Shown here piece after piece: positions 55,057-64,000 of a stretch of DNA of 64,000 bases. How positions within the stretch are numbered: the first letter of the stretch is position 1; each line of letters opens with the position of its first letter. The notes below the pieces were generated by a model. That model searched no databases. It had not been told where the DNA came from and worked only from the letters and a program-made list of their open reading frames with translations. The DNA is from Jannaschia aquimarina. GTDB taxonomy: Bacteria > Pseudomonadota > Alphaproteobacteria > Rhodobacterales > Rhodobacteraceae. Made by a program: the position numbers and the translations under genes. Location of the stretch: NCBI RefSeq assembly GCF_000877395.1, contig NZ_JYFE01000023.1:1-64000 (forward strand), in the 5' to 3' direction.

Positions 55057-56649
55057 TCACTGAATAGCCGGGCGGACCTCGTAGAGCGTGAACCGCCCTT
55101 CCTGCGCGACCAGATCAAGGCCGTCTACCAGACCATCAATCGCAGGGCCTCGATCGACAACGATCGCATGGGTCAGCTTTTGGTCCCAGTTTTCGAGGTA
55201 CGGAAGCCGTTCCGCCAGATCTTCGGTCAGCGGCGTCGTCAGAAACCTGTAGTCAATCGCCTGTCCGATGAACACTGCGTGATCCGCCCATTCCGGTCGT
55301 ACCGAAAGCAGATGCGTCCCCTGAAAGAGGGTAGGTACGAACGCGCTACGGGCAGCGACCAGATGAGCATGGACATGATAGTAGCTTCGATCACGCTGGT
55401 GACCTGCGCCGCGAAGCCCAGCCACTCTCGCTCCGGGCGGCAGATCTCGCGAGACTTCTCGGAGATCCGCCACTTCTTGCGAATAGGTAGCCGCGATGTC
55501 GTGAAACACCCACGCTCTGCCGCCGATCAGCAGACCGAGGACCACAGCGATGACGATTGCGCTACGCGGCCGCAGATCAATCCAGAATGTGCTCGCAAAT
55601 AGAACTGCAATCAGGACAACGGGAACGCGAATATGAACGAGTGCGATCCCGTTGAGCCAGGTCGGTGCGAGTAGAGATGCGACAGCGAGCGCGATAATCG
55701 GTCCCTTCATGCGCGGAGCGACTGCAAGGCGGTTGTGTCCCTTGGCAAAAACGCGGAGTCCGCATCCGACAATGACCATGATGGCCGCGGCCGAGATCAG
55801 CGTCATTGAAGAGAACCCGGTCTCACCGACCTGCACCAGCGGCGACATCGCGGCGCGGAAACGATCGCTCAGGATACCGAATTCGGTCCTCGTGCTCGCA
55901 TCGCTTTCTGGCGCGGAAACCAGGCTCACAATGAGGACAACGATCGGCAGGACGAACGGTATACCCTCGATCAGCAGGATACCGATCCGACGTTTGACCG
56001 GTCCGCTTCCGTTGGCAGCCCGTTGGACCTCGCGACCGAAAGCGGCGATGCCGAGAATTAGAAATGCGAAGAAATGCATGATGTAGAGAGCAGCGGCGAA
56101 CAGGATGAAGAAAGGCATCCTCCAGCGAGCCCAACGCCCCTCTTCCATCGCCAGCCAGAGAGCGAGACCATAGAGCATGAATGGCAAGCTGAATACGAAG
56201 TTCTGGAAGCCCCACATGAAGGGAGCTGAAAATACCAGAAGCGCGCTTGCGGCGGGCCAAGTCGTCCATCGCCCGAGGGCGACGCGTGAAACGACCATCG
56301 TCGCCGCGATCAGATTCACCGCATAGATCGCGATAAGGACTGAGGCAAACTCTTCAGCTTCTCCGGGGAAGCCCGTGAGATGCCAGACGAGGTCCGCAGC
56401 AGAATTCGGGATCAGTCCGAATGTATATTCGTAGTAGGTATCGAGAGGGCCGCCTTCGGACGCAGCAGCAATATGGAGCCGGGCTATGTGGTTCGGTAGA
56501 TCGACCAGCGGAAGGTGCGGGTTCGAGACGATCGCGGCGACGGAAACGATAGCGCAGAGCGCGAACGCCATGAAAGGAACTGCGCCGAGGCCGCGCGTCC
56601 TATCGGGGATTGCCCGCTCCTTCGACCCGATATCGAAAACGTGGCTCAT
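55057..56649 (-). CDS. Multi-spanning GT-C-like membrane protein
   Basis: A 530-residue protein with about ten to twelve hydrophobic segments and a soluble C-terminal domain of about 150 residues. The first loop after helix 1 holds LVDLPNHIARLHIAAAS, where GT-C glycosyltransferases using polyprenyl-phosphate sugars carry their catalytic acidic residue (Asp in LVDLPNH). Divergent from a GtrB-type gene across 296 bases, which supports a role in sugar transfer to an envelope glycan (inference). Confidence 0.75.
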   Translation of the reverse strand: MSHVFDIGSKERAIPDRTRGLGAVPFMAFALCAIVSVAAIVSNPHLPLVDLPNHIARLHIAAASEGGPLDTYYEYTFGLIPNSAADLVWHLTGFPGEAEEFASVLIAIYAVNLIAATMVVSRVALGRWTTWPAASALLVFSAPFMWGFQNFVFSLPFMLYGLALWLAMEEGRWARWRMPFFILFAAALYIMHFFAFLILGIAAFGREVQRAANGSGPVKRRIGILLIEGIPFVLPIVVLIVSLVSAPESDASTRTEFGILSDRFRAAMSPLVQVGETGFSSMTLISAAAIMVIVGCGLRVFAKGHNRLAVAPRMKGPIIALAVASLLAPTWLNGIALVHIRVPVVLIAVLFASTFWIDLRPRSAIVIAVVLGLLIGGRAWVFHDIAATYSQEVADLREVSRDLPPGARVAGLRGAGHQRDRSYYHVHAHLVAARSAFVPTLFQGTHLLSVRPEWADHAVFIGQAIDYRFLTTPLTEDLAERLPYLENWDQKLTHAIVVDRGPAIDGLVDGLDLVAQEGRFTLYEVRPAIQ

Positions 56650-56945
56650 CTTGCACCTGTCGGCATCTCGTAAGGAGTATTGTCGATCATTTGCCGGGGT
56701 TCCGCGGCGGAAATGTGTCGATACCTTGAAGGTGACGCGGATTTCTCAGGTGCACGCTATGAGCGTTTGATCCCCGTCATCGGTCTGGCTTGAAAAACCT
56801 TGGCGGCATCGGTCGCATGTCAGGCCTGCTGCGCGCGCCGGACGATCTGACGGCGGAAATGTCACAGCTCCGCCGCACTTCGGCCGACTTGGAGAGGCAA
56901 CCTGCGGCAGTCGTAAGCTGGGCAGTACGTATCCAAGGGGCAGAA
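56650..56945. promoter_or_regulatory. Divergent upstream region of the glycan-tailoring genes
   Basis: 296 bases between the GT-C-like gene on minus and the GtrB-type gene on plus; they must contain both promoters. Longer versions of the plus gene (TTG 56790, ATG 56817) are in frame here but lack ribosome binding sites. I see no clear hairpin or repeat. Confidence 0.4.
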
Positions 56946-57962
56946 ATGGCCAAGATCGAACAGATCCTTCCGGCAGTTCGGGTGCCTTCCGCCTCGAGAG
57001 TGCGCGAGATTCGAAAGGTCTCGCTGATCGTCCCGGTACTCAACGAGCAGGACGCCATCGCCGCCTTCCTCGACCGGATCGAAGAAGTGATGGCACCGCT
57101 TGCCAAGGAGTACGTCTACAGCGTGATCTTCGTGAACGACGGAAGCACTGACGCGACTGAATTCGCCATCCGGAGCAGAATGCAAAGTGACGGCCGTATC
57201 AGTCTCATCAATCTGTCACGGAACTTCGGCAAGGAAGCGGCCCTGTCTGCCGGCCTCGATCATGCGGACGGCGACGCATGCATACCTATCGACGTCGATC
57301 TTCAGGACCCGCCCGAACTCCTCCCGCAAATGCTGGGTCACTGGAAGAAAGGCGCCCTCGTGGTAAACGCGCGACGCACGTGCCGCGCGACCGATACCTG
57401 GATGAAGAGAGCGACAGCCGGCAGTTTCTACAAGATCTTCAACGCAATGGCCGATCAGCGGATCCCTCCGGATGTCGGCGATTTCCGCCTTCTGGATCGA
57501 CAGGTCGTCGATGTCCTGCGCGGCATGGGGGAACGGGTCCGCTTCAACAAGGCGCTCTTCAGTTGGGTCGGATTCGAGACTGCCGAAGTGACTTTCGAAC
57601 GCCCCAGGCGCGAGAGCGGCACAAGCGCATGGAACTACTGGCGCCTGTGGAACTTCGCGTTGGACGGGATTTTTAGCTCGTCGACGGCTCCCCTGCGGAT
57701 CTGGACCTATGCAGGTGCCGTCCTGGCGTCCCTGTCTTTTCTCTACGCAGGCTTCGTTCTGCTTCAGACACTGATCGTCGGCGTCGACGTGCCCGGCTAC
57801 GCATCGACCCTGATCTTGATCCTTCTGTTCGGCGGACTGAACCTTTTCGCCATAGGGATCATCGGAGAATATGTCGGCCGCATCTATTCGGAGGTCCGGG
57901 AGCGGCCGCTCTACGTTCTGCGATCGGTCCATATGACTGAGAAGGCCGCGACCGATGACTAG
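56946..57962 (+). CDS. GtrB-type family 2 glycosyltransferase
   Basis: A 338-residue polyprenyl-phosphate glycosyltransferase: SLIVPVLNEQDAI at the N-terminus, the nucleotide/metal site DVDLQDPPE (about 116-124), NFGKEAALSAGLDHA (about 93-107), and two C-terminal hydrophobic helices (about 250-320). GtrB proteins load glucose or another sugar onto undecaprenyl phosphate at the inner membrane face. ATG 56946 is preferred for the AGGGG before it and normal length. A GtrA-type gene follows 105 bases on. Confidence 0.88.
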   Translation: MAKIEQILPAVRVPSASRVREIRKVSLIVPVLNEQDAIAAFLDRIEEVMAPLAKEYVYSVIFVNDGSTDATEFAIRSRMQSDGRISLINLSRNFGKEAALSAGLDHADGDACIPIDVDLQDPPELLPQMLGHWKKGALVVNARRTCRATDTWMKRATAGSFYKIFNAMADQRIPPDVGDFRLLDRQVVDVLRGMGERVRFNKALFSWVGFETAEVTFERPRRESGTSAWNYWRLWNFALDGIFSSSTAPLRIWTYAGAVLASLSFLYAGFVLLQTLIVGVDVPGYASTLILILLFGGLNLFAIGIIGEYVGRIYSEVRERPLYVLRSVHMTEKAATDD

Positions 57963-58067
57963 CCGGTACGAATGTCTCTACCGCATGAACCCCAGCCGAC
58001 ATTCCACCAGACTTGAAGTGCGGCGAGGCAAGCGCGTCGTTTTTCGACAGAGAACGAAAGCGGCGCG

Positions 58068-58457
58068 ATGATCGGCCAATTGGCTCGCTTTGCCGGCATC
58101 GGACTGCTTGCCACGCTGACCCATGTGTCGGTTGCGCTGCTTGCTTCGTCACTCATCGGCTTCGGCCCTCAGGCGGCAAACTTCGCCGGGTTCCTCTCCG
58201 CGGTGGCGCTCTCCTATTTCGGACATGGCCGCATCACCTTTCGAGCGGAGATGGTTCACGAATTCCACGGACCTCGCTTTCTTGTCGCTTCGATGAGTGC
58301 CCTGTTGCTCTCAACGGCCTTGACCCAGATTCTGACCGTCTGGCTCGGAGCGCATCTGGCAGTGGCAATGGCCGCGGTTGGCGTGGTCGTCCCGGCTGCG
58401 AGCTTTTTGCTCTACAGGTTCTGGGTCTTTCCTCAGGATCAGGCCACAGGCCCGTAG
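58068..58457 (+). CDS. GtrA family flippase-like membrane protein
   Basis: A 129-residue protein with four hydrophobic helices, matching the GtrA family (RFAGIGLLATLTHV at the start, NFAGFLSAVALSYFGHGRITF in the middle and SFLLYRFWVF at the end). In serotype-converting phages GtrA moves the lipid-linked sugar made by GtrB across the membrane. It follows the GtrB-type gene and ends in a 19-base convergent overlap with the second GT-C-like gene. Confidence 0.9.
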   Translation: MIGQLARFAGIGLLATLTHVSVALLASSLIGFGPQAANFAGFLSAVALSYFGHGRITFRAEMVHEFHGPRFLVASMSALLLSTALTQILTVWLGAHLAVAMAAVGVVVPAASFLLYRFWVFPQDQATGP

Positions 58458-60061
58458 ATCGCCAGGGTCTCCGTCTGGATTGCACTCGGCAGTCCATCGC
58501 ATTGGGGTGCGGCCTCGCCAGCGACGAGCGGGCGAACGTAATACTCCGCTCCGACCTCGTTCAGGATGTCTTCCATATACTCGCAGGTCGCCGCACGACG
58601 GGTCGCTTCGTCCCAAGCCTGAGCACCCAACCAGCCCTCCAAAGTCTCGACGTCCGGAGCAGGTCGCGTCACCTGGTCGATGCGCGTGCGTGTCAGCGCC
58701 GCTTGTTCGGGCTGGGCGACCGAGAAGAGCTTGAAATCGACATAGGCGCTCCGCTGGGCGTAGTGGCGAAACTCCATCAGGCTGACGGGGATCACGAACA
58801 GCGCGTCGACCGGCGTCTCTGTCCGGATCCGCTCCAGGGCAATGCGGCTCGATTCCGGCAGGGGTGGAGGCAGAGGGCGCGCCGGAAACAGCAACACGAG
58901 CGATGTGGCGAGGCCGATTGCGAGAAGTTGTCGAGCACGAACGACTCGATCCAAAAAGATCATGCCGATCCCAAGCGCAAGCAGCAGCATCCCGGCTGGC
59001 ACACCGTTCAAAACAGCGAGCGCGGCAAGCAGGGCGACCATCGCAAGGGCCACCGGCTCCCGTAGCCGGTCATGGACGGCGGCAATCGCAAAGACGGGCC
59101 CCAGAACAAAGCCCAACGAGCTGGACCGGGTCGCATCGAGGATGAAGAAACCGACCCAATCCGTGATCTGCCACTTGTAGACAATTAGGGTGACCAGATG
59201 CAGCGCCGTCAGGGCGGCCATCGCTCCGACGGCGAACCGCCCCCCCGCGCGTCCGGTGCGAAGCATCAATGCGGCTCCGGCCCAGCCCGCCAGAAGATAC
59301 AGGGATGTGAGCCCGATATGAGACCAGGGCGGGTCATAATGCGCTGGCGAACGGAATCGGTATGCATCCTGGATCAGATCGATCTGCGTATTCGCATCAG
59401 AGGTCGCGATCATCGATCCGAGGATCGGAATGGCCGCCGGTATGGCGACACCGATCGCTGCCGCAGCCATCGGCAGCGTATCGCCCGGCCTCTGGAACAG
59501 GGCACCCAGACCGACGATCGCAGCGCCGTGAAATGCCGTCATGGGTTGGGCGTAGGCGGCCACCCCAAGCAGGATGCCAGCCAGCCAGACCCGCCGGGCC
59601 AAGGCCATCGCGACGGCTCCGAGGACCAAGGCCAGTGCAACATTGTGGTGATGGAAGAACGGCGAGATCAATCCACCGAAATGCCCCCGCCCCAACCCGG
59701 GAAGCGCAACGACGACGCCCAGGCCCACGACAACCGGCAAGGCCCATGCAGGTGCACCCAGCCGGCGCAGGATGGCCAGAACGGCAACGGCAACCGCCCC
59801 TGCCAAAACCCAGACCGCGATCCGAAAGACCGGCTCGACCCCCGGTCCCCAGAGACCCAATCGATAGATCGCCTCGTAGACCAGTGCATGGTTCGAGAAC
59901 ATGCGCAGTTGCTCGTCACGCGGAAACAGCGATGGGTCGAGGCGGATCTCGGTCAGAGGCGCATAGGCGAAATCATCTCCGAACGGGAACGGTGCGTACC
60001 CGATGAAGCTGTGCGCCAACAGGCCCAGCGCCAAAGCGAAAAGGATCCCCTGCCAGTTCAT
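58439..60061 (-). CDS. Second multi-spanning GT-C-like membrane protein
   Basis: A 540-residue protein with about twelve hydrophobic segments and a soluble C-terminal domain of about 160 residues. Near the N-terminus PFGDDFAYAPLTEIR resembles the acidic first-loop motif of GT-C transferases. It is similar in plan, though not clearly in sequence, to the protein at 55057-56649; together they flank the GtrB and GtrA genes. It could be the third, sugar-specific component of the tailoring system (inference). ATG 60061 has no strong ribosome binding site. Confidence 0.75.
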   Translation of the reverse strand: MNWQGILFALALGLLAHSFIGYAPFPFGDDFAYAPLTEIRLDPSLFPRDEQLRMFSNHALVYEAIYRLGLWGPGVEPVFRIAVWVLAGAVAVAVLAILRRLGAPAWALPVVVGLGVVVALPGLGRGHFGGLISPFFHHHNVALALVLGAVAMALARRVWLAGILLGVAAYAQPMTAFHGAAIVGLGALFQRPGDTLPMAAAAIGVAIPAAIPILGSMIATSDANTQIDLIQDAYRFRSPAHYDPPWSHIGLTSLYLLAGWAGAALMLRTGRAGGRFAVGAMAALTALHLVTLIVYKWQITDWVGFFILDATRSSSLGFVLGPVFAIAAVHDRLREPVALAMVALLAALAVLNGVPAGMLLLALGIGMIFLDRVVRARQLLAIGLATSLVLLFPARPLPPPLPESSRIALERIRTETPVDALFVIPVSLMEFRHYAQRSAYVDFKLFSVAQPEQAALTRTRIDQVTRPAPDVETLEGWLGAQAWDEATRRAATCEYMEDILNEVGAEYYVRPLVAGEAAPQCDGLPSAIQTETLAIYGPVA

Positions 60062-60253
60062 AGGTCCCGTCGGTCATCCCCGTCAGGCGGTTCTGACGCG
60101 CTCGCCGCAGAGCATCAAGCTGATGGCATTCGAAATCCCGAACCGTGGCAAGCGAGCCGCCGAACGGCGGCTTCGGGACACGTGGCCTAAGCTCAGCGAC
60201 CACGGAGATACCTACGACCGTCGCACCTCCGCCGCCGAAATCCTTCCCATGAC
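60062..60253. other. Intergenic space, no gene seen
   Basis: 192 bases upstream of the GT-C-like gene and beyond the end of the mannosidase gene, all on the minus strand. It must hold the promoter of the GT-C-like gene. I see no hairpin, repeat or short gene. Confidence 0.4.
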
Positions 60254-63200
60254 CTAGAGCCGCAGCCTAAGCGTCAGGATTTCGTAGTTTCGCAGGGACA
60301 CGGCAGCCTCGCCCTTCGTTAGCGTAATCGGTTCGCTCTCCGTCTCCAGTAGGCCGCAGCGCTCTACGCTTCTGACGGCCGGATCGAAGCGAAGCGTGAC
60401 CGGCCCGTTCGTGTTGTGAGCCTCGTACAACCGTACGATTATTCCCTCACCATCCTCGGCCGGCTTGATCGTTTCGATCACGATACGCTGGCTTTCGCAT
60501 TCTACGATCGAACCGCGTGAACCAGCCCCGTCACCCGATCCGGCATAAACGCGCGGCTGAAGATTCAACGCATAGGCCTCGCGGCGGACGTCCACGCGCG
60601 TGTCTCCTTCGTGAGGCAAGAGCGCGTAGGTAAAGCGATGATGCCCCTGATCCGCCGTGTTATCTGGCATCGTGGCCGACTTGATGAGCGAAAGCCGAAG
60701 GACATCGCCGCGGACGTCGTAGCCGTACTTGCAATCGTTCAGAAGCGCGACGCCGTAGTCACCTTCGCTCAGATCGGCCCATTTCTGGGCAGGCACTTCG
60801 AATTGCGCGGCGTCCCAACTGGTGTTGCGGTGCCCGGGCCGGTCGATCTGCCCCCACTGGATGTCGAACTCCGCACGAGAGGCACGGACGGAGACGGGGA
60901 AGGCCGCCTTGAGAAGGAGATGTGTCTCGTGCCAATCGACATCCGTGTCGAAATCGATCCGCGCCGAATGGCGGGTCAGGCTGATGCGCTGCGTCAGGCG
61001 TGACTGGCGGAATGCACGCGTCAACTGGATCGTCGCGCGCAGTGGACCGGTTTCCACGACGTCCATCTCGTTGAGCGCGGTCACGACCTCACCGCGATCC
61101 TCGAAGAAGATGTCGATGTCCCAGGCGTCCCAACTGATGGGCCGATCCTCGAAGAGCTCCAGCTTGTTCCCGAGAGCACCGTCCTTGAGGACCTCGCGCC
61201 CCCTGCGCTTGTCCAGGATTGAGGTGATCATCCCATGGTCACCAAAAGTGACGCGCAGGACCGCGTTCTCCAGAATCGCACCGCCGTCGGGCGTCCGCAT
61301 CGCGGTCGCGCCCTGCGGTTCCGTCGCTGGACCCGATGACGGGTAGAGTGGCCGCGTGGAAAGCGGAACGCCGGCAGGAAGCTCGACGAGAACGCCGTCT
61401 TCGATTGACTGCATGGGTAAGGACCCGCCGCCGGCTTCCGCCACCGGCCCCGCCCCATTCGGGAGCTTGACGAGCCGCGCCCCCGGCAGAGGGGCCGTGT
61501 CCAGCACCAAGTAGGCCGCGTCCTGCGGGGCGATCGCCTTGGCCGCACGGTCCAGCACAGCCTCGACCGATTGCGTGATGCGAGCGAAGTCTCGTCTAGC
61601 ATCCTCGAAGACGACGGGGACAGAGGTGCCGGTCAGGATATCGTGGAACTGCATCATGCAGAGCAGCCGCCATTCTTCCGTGAGATCTTCGGGTTCGCGG
61701 CCGCCCATCATCGCCAGCGACATCGCAAGTTCCGCGTCGTGGAGCAGCACTTCCGTCTTGCGGTTGGCACGCTTGATCCAGCCGTTCCCGGTCAGAACGC
61801 CGCGATGCCCTTCGAGGTAGAACTCGCCTTGCCAGGTCGGGAGTGCGGGCGCTTCTTCTTCGAGACGCTCGAAGTAACGGCGGACGGTGGATTGTACGAC
61901 CCGCGGCGCGCCCGGCATCATCTCGTAGGATTTTGCCCTGCGGATCAATTCGTCCGTCGGGCCTCCGCCGCCGTCGCCGTAGCCATAGGCAATCAGCAAT
62001 TCGCGAACGCGATCCTTCATCGTGTTCCGGGACCAGGTTCCGACCACCTCGCCGGCAGTCAGGTCGGACTTGTAGTTGGTCGGGAACGGCAGATGCTGAA
62101 CAGTGCGGGGTGTCGTCAGAAACTGCGCCAGCACGCGGGATCCATCGATCCCCTCCCACCAAGTCGTCGACGCCGGCATCTGGTTGTACTGGTTCCAGTT
62201 CACCTTGTTGGTGACGAACCAGCGCAGCCCGGCCTGAACCATCAGTTGTGGCAGACAGGCCGGAAAGCCGAACGTGTCGGGCAACCAGAGAACCGGAGCT
62301 TCCGCGCCCGGGCCGAAAGTCTCGTCGCAGTACCGGCGGGCGAGCAAAAGCTGCCGGACCAGGGCCTCGGCGCCCGGCATGTTGGCATCGGGCTCGACCC
62401 ACATGCCCCCCAGGATCTCCCAGCGGCCCTCGGCCACCCGTTTGCGGATCCCCTCGAAGATCTCGGGATAGTCCTCTTGCGTCCATGCATAGAGCTGGGG
62501 CTGCGAATGGGAGAAGTGGAACGCGTCGTACTTCTCCATCAGCCGGAGGACGTTGGAATATGTGCGTGCGTTCTTCTGGCGGATCTGAGCCGTCGGCCAG
62601 AGGTAGGCCACGTCCATGTGGGCGTGACCTGCCGCATGGAGCGTGACGTCGAGAGGCGGCCCGGCCCGGCTGAGACCCTCTTTCAACTTCTGCGTCGCGG
62701 GCAGAATGGACGCGCGAAATGCGTCCTCCATGGGATCGCGGGTATCCAGAACGAGAAACGCGGAATCGAGCGCCGACAGGATCGCGTGTTTTTCCGGCCG
62801 GTTGTCATTCATCTGCGCCGACAGGTCGAGCGCGGTCTCGGCCAGCATGATCAGATCCTGAAGGTCGCAATCGACGTCGATCACCGCGCATTCACGCAGG
62901 AAGAGTTGTGAGCGGTCGCGTGGATCGGGCGGCCAGCTTGTCAGGCCTGTCCAGCCGTGAAGGAGCACCTCGTGCGATTGCCCATCGACGAAGCGCCGCG
63001 GGATTTCGATCGTATGGTGATAGCGATCCGCGGACGCGATCGTAGTGCCGTCGATGTGCAGCAATCCTTCCGGATGGGTGAAGATGTCGCCGGCGACGCC
63101 GAGCGGAAAATGCAGTGCCGCATCCTGCCAATCCGCCGGCACGGCGAATTGCGACCGCAGGACGAAATGCAGGTTCTGCCCCCCCCAATAGCTTTGCCAG

Positions 63201-63379
63201 TCAAGGATTTCGCCAGGCGCCTCCCTGGCGGAAACAGACAAGTGGGGCGCGACGGTCGCGTCGGGGAGTTCTTCCAGACGAAACCGATCTATGGGGCGCC
63301 GCTGCTTTGCGATGAGGGGTCTGATCAGGCGCAGGCGTTGCGCGATCTTCTCGGCGGTCAGACGCTGTCGGTGAGACAT
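60254..63379 (-). CDS. Alpha-mannosidase, glycoside hydrolase family 38
   Basis: A 1041-residue retaining alpha-mannosidase. The metal and active-site residues are in HAHMDVAYLWP (about 250), RKRVAEGRWEILGGMWVEPDANMP (split, about 325) and the nucleophile in LPDTFGFPA (about 361-369); the long C-terminal beta domains are intact. No signal peptide is visible, so it works in the cytoplasm on imported mannosides. It starts 6 bases after the stop of an ABC ATPase gene on the same strand, so uptake and hydrolysis are one transcript. ATG 63379 is the family-like start. Confidence 0.93.
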   Translation of the reverse strand: MSHRQRLTAEKIAQRLRLIRPLIAKQRRPIDRFRLEELPDATVAPHLSVSAREAPGEILDWQSYWGGQNLHFVLRSQFAVPADWQDAALHFPLGVAGDIFTHPEGLLHIDGTTIASADRYHHTIEIPRRFVDGQSHEVLLHGWTGLTSWPPDPRDRSQLFLRECAVIDVDCDLQDLIMLAETALDLSAQMNDNRPEKHAILSALDSAFLVLDTRDPMEDAFRASILPATQKLKEGLSRAGPPLDVTLHAAGHAHMDVAYLWPTAQIRQKNARTYSNVLRLMEKYDAFHFSHSQPQLYAWTQEDYPEIFEGIRKRVAEGRWEILGGMWVEPDANMPGAEALVRQLLLARRYCDETFGPGAEAPVLWLPDTFGFPACLPQLMVQAGLRWFVTNKVNWNQYNQMPASTTWWEGIDGSRVLAQFLTTPRTVQHLPFPTNYKSDLTAGEVVGTWSRNTMKDRVRELLIAYGYGDGGGGPTDELIRRAKSYEMMPGAPRVVQSTVRRYFERLEEEAPALPTWQGEFYLEGHRGVLTGNGWIKRANRKTEVLLHDAELAMSLAMMGGREPEDLTEEWRLLCMMQFHDILTGTSVPVVFEDARRDFARITQSVEAVLDRAAKAIAPQDAAYLVLDTAPLPGARLVKLPNGAGPVAEAGGGSLPMQSIEDGVLVELPAGVPLSTRPLYPSSGPATEPQGATAMRTPDGGAILENAVLRVTFGDHGMITSILDKRRGREVLKDGALGNKLELFEDRPISWDAWDIDIFFEDRGEVVTALNEMDVVETGPLRATIQLTRAFRQSRLTQRISLTRHSARIDFDTDVDWHETHLLLKAAFPVSVRASRAEFDIQWGQIDRPGHRNTSWDAAQFEVPAQKWADLSEGDYGVALLNDCKYGYDVRGDVLRLSLIKSATMPDNTADQGHHRFTYALLPHEGDTRVDVRREAYALNLQPRVYAGSGDGAGSRGSIVECESQRIVIETIKPAEDGEGIIVRLYEAHNTNGPVTLRFDPAVRSVERCGLLETESEPITLTKGEAAVSLRNYEILTLRLRL

Positions 63380-63385
63380 CGGGGA

Positions 63386-64000
63386 TCAGTCCACCCCCAG
63401 AGAAAACCCGGGGATCGTACTCCTCAGGATCATCTCGTGCCGGCCGTCGATCCGCGCCAGCTCTGCGAGCCCGGCCTCCGCATCCTCGGACGAGCCCCAG
63501 TCCCGGTCGAGATCCGGCCACGGGATCGAGGAGATGAGCAGCTTCGTATACGCGTGTTGCGGATCGCCGATCACGTCCTTTGGAGGTCCGGCCTCGACCA
63601 CATGCCCCTTGTACAGGACCATCACATAGTCCGAGACATGATACGCCGTCGCGAGGTCATGGGTGATGTAGACGATCGAGATCCCGTGCTGGTCCTTCAG
63701 GTCATGGATGTTTTTCAGGATCGTCGCCCGAAGCGACGCGTCGACCATCGAGACCGGCTCGTCCGCGATCAGCAGCTTGGGACTTAGCATCAGGGCGCGG
63801 GCCACGATGAGGCGCTGCCTTTGTCCACCAGACAATTGGTGCGGATAACGCCCCAGCACGGTTTCGGGGGCGAGACCGACCGCACGGCACGCATCCTCCA
63901 TCGCCTGTTGAACGTGCGCAGGTCCCTCGGAGAGGCCGAACCGCTCGAAAGGAAACTTGAGTGCGTGGTTGACCCGGTAGAAGGGATTGAAGCAGGCATA
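63386..64000 (-). CDS. Opp/Dpp-type ABC transporter ATP-binding protein, 3' part
   Basis: The gene continues past the right edge; the last 204 or so residues are visible. They include FNPFYRVNHAL (bases about 63910-63997), signature LSGGQRQR, Walker B LLIADEPVSMVDAS, the His-switch ITHDLATAYHV, and the C-terminal oligopeptide-transporter extension with GDPQHAYTKLLISSIP. Walker A is outside the window. This class usually imports peptides, but several alphaproteobacterial members import oligosaccharides, and the adjacent mannosidase points that way here (inference). Confidence 0.93.
   Translation of the reverse strand, partial: YACFNPFYRVNHALKFPFERFGLSEGPAHVQQAMEDACRAVGLAPETVLGRYPHQLSGGQRQRLIVARALMLSPKLLIADEPVSMVDASLRATILKNIHDLKDQHGISIVYITHDLATAYHVSDYVMVLYKGHVVEAGPPKDVIGDPQHAYTKLLISSIPWPDLDRDWGSSEDAEAGLAELARIDGRHEMILRSTIPGFSLGVD

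Overview
This is a chromosomal window from a high-GC alphaproteobacterium, most likely a marine member of the Rhodobacterales (Roseobacter group). The main reasons are the petP-petR regulator pair known from Rhodobacter, a DUF2794 protein, the histone-deacetylase-like / xseB / ispA / dxs series, the use of ATGA and GTGA overlaps, and the general family content. I see no rRNA, tRNA, CRISPR array, insertion sequence, phage gene or plasmid origin. About 58 protein genes are supported. Two are cut by the window edges (an E2 dehydrogenase subunit at the left and an ABC ATPase at the right).

Layout. 1-4.1 kb: end of odhB, a small membrane protein, asd, and a MuiA/DUF4139 secreted protein. 4.1-6.1 kb (minus): an inorganic-carbon operon of beta-carbonic anhydrase, SbtA bicarbonate transporter and SbtB-like PII protein. 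6.2-9.4 kb: an Hpt-like orphan, M17 aminopeptidase, an NlpC/P60 hydrolase and an orphan acidic protein. 9.5-11.2 kb: a DUF2794 gene and ilvE, separated by about 520 noncoding bases holding two large stem-loops with an identical 15-base loop. 11.4-16.7 kb (plus): petP-petR, a deacetylase, xseB, ispA and dxs (start of the MEP isoprenoid pathway). 16.7-21.5 kb: an exopolysaccharide locus, with yjbE-like, yjbF and yjbH genes on minus, divergent from an epimerase and an initiating sugar-phosphate transferase on plus. 21.5-28.1 kb (minus): a NavAb-type sodium channel, an RNA m5U methyltransferase, two half-size ABC exporters and a LysE exporter. 28.1-31.4 kb: cca, a CoA-type Nudix gene and hslO, with a divergent Nudix gene. 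31.7-33.4 kb: a receiver-SpoIIE phosphatase divergent from an Hpt protein. 33.5-39.7 kb: ilvA, a membrane protein, a PRC-barrel protein, argG, an AbrB-type membrane protein and an AGE-family sugar isomerase.

39.7-46.5 kb (minus) is a MoxR ATPase / DUF58 / BatA-DUF4159 / large membrane protein operon, probably for envelope protein-complex assembly. 46.6-54.9 kb holds mostly single housekeeping or hypothetical genes (DUF1285, DUF2798, VOC and WYL regulator, YdeI-like, RluE-like pseudouridine synthase, DUF2937, polA, a hemolysin III/PAQR protein). 55-60 kb is a glycan-tailoring group: GtrB-type and GtrA-type proteins flanked by two multi-spanning GT-C-like proteins. 60.3-64 kb (minus) is an alpha-mannosidase (GH38) directly downstream of an Opp/Dpp-type ABC ATPase.

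The strongest unexplained signal is the pair of stem-loops at 9994-10038 and 10246-10290. Their stems differ in sequence but both pair, and both display the same C-rich loop. Each is followed by a terminator-like hairpin, so they look like two related small RNAs on the plus strand. Other items worth attention are the carbonic anhydrase-SbtA-SbtB operon in an apparent heterotroph, the phosphatase/Hpt pair with an altered receiver lysine, a terminator that overlaps the ribosome binding site of the MuiA gene, and an overlapping triple half-site in a convergent intergenic space.
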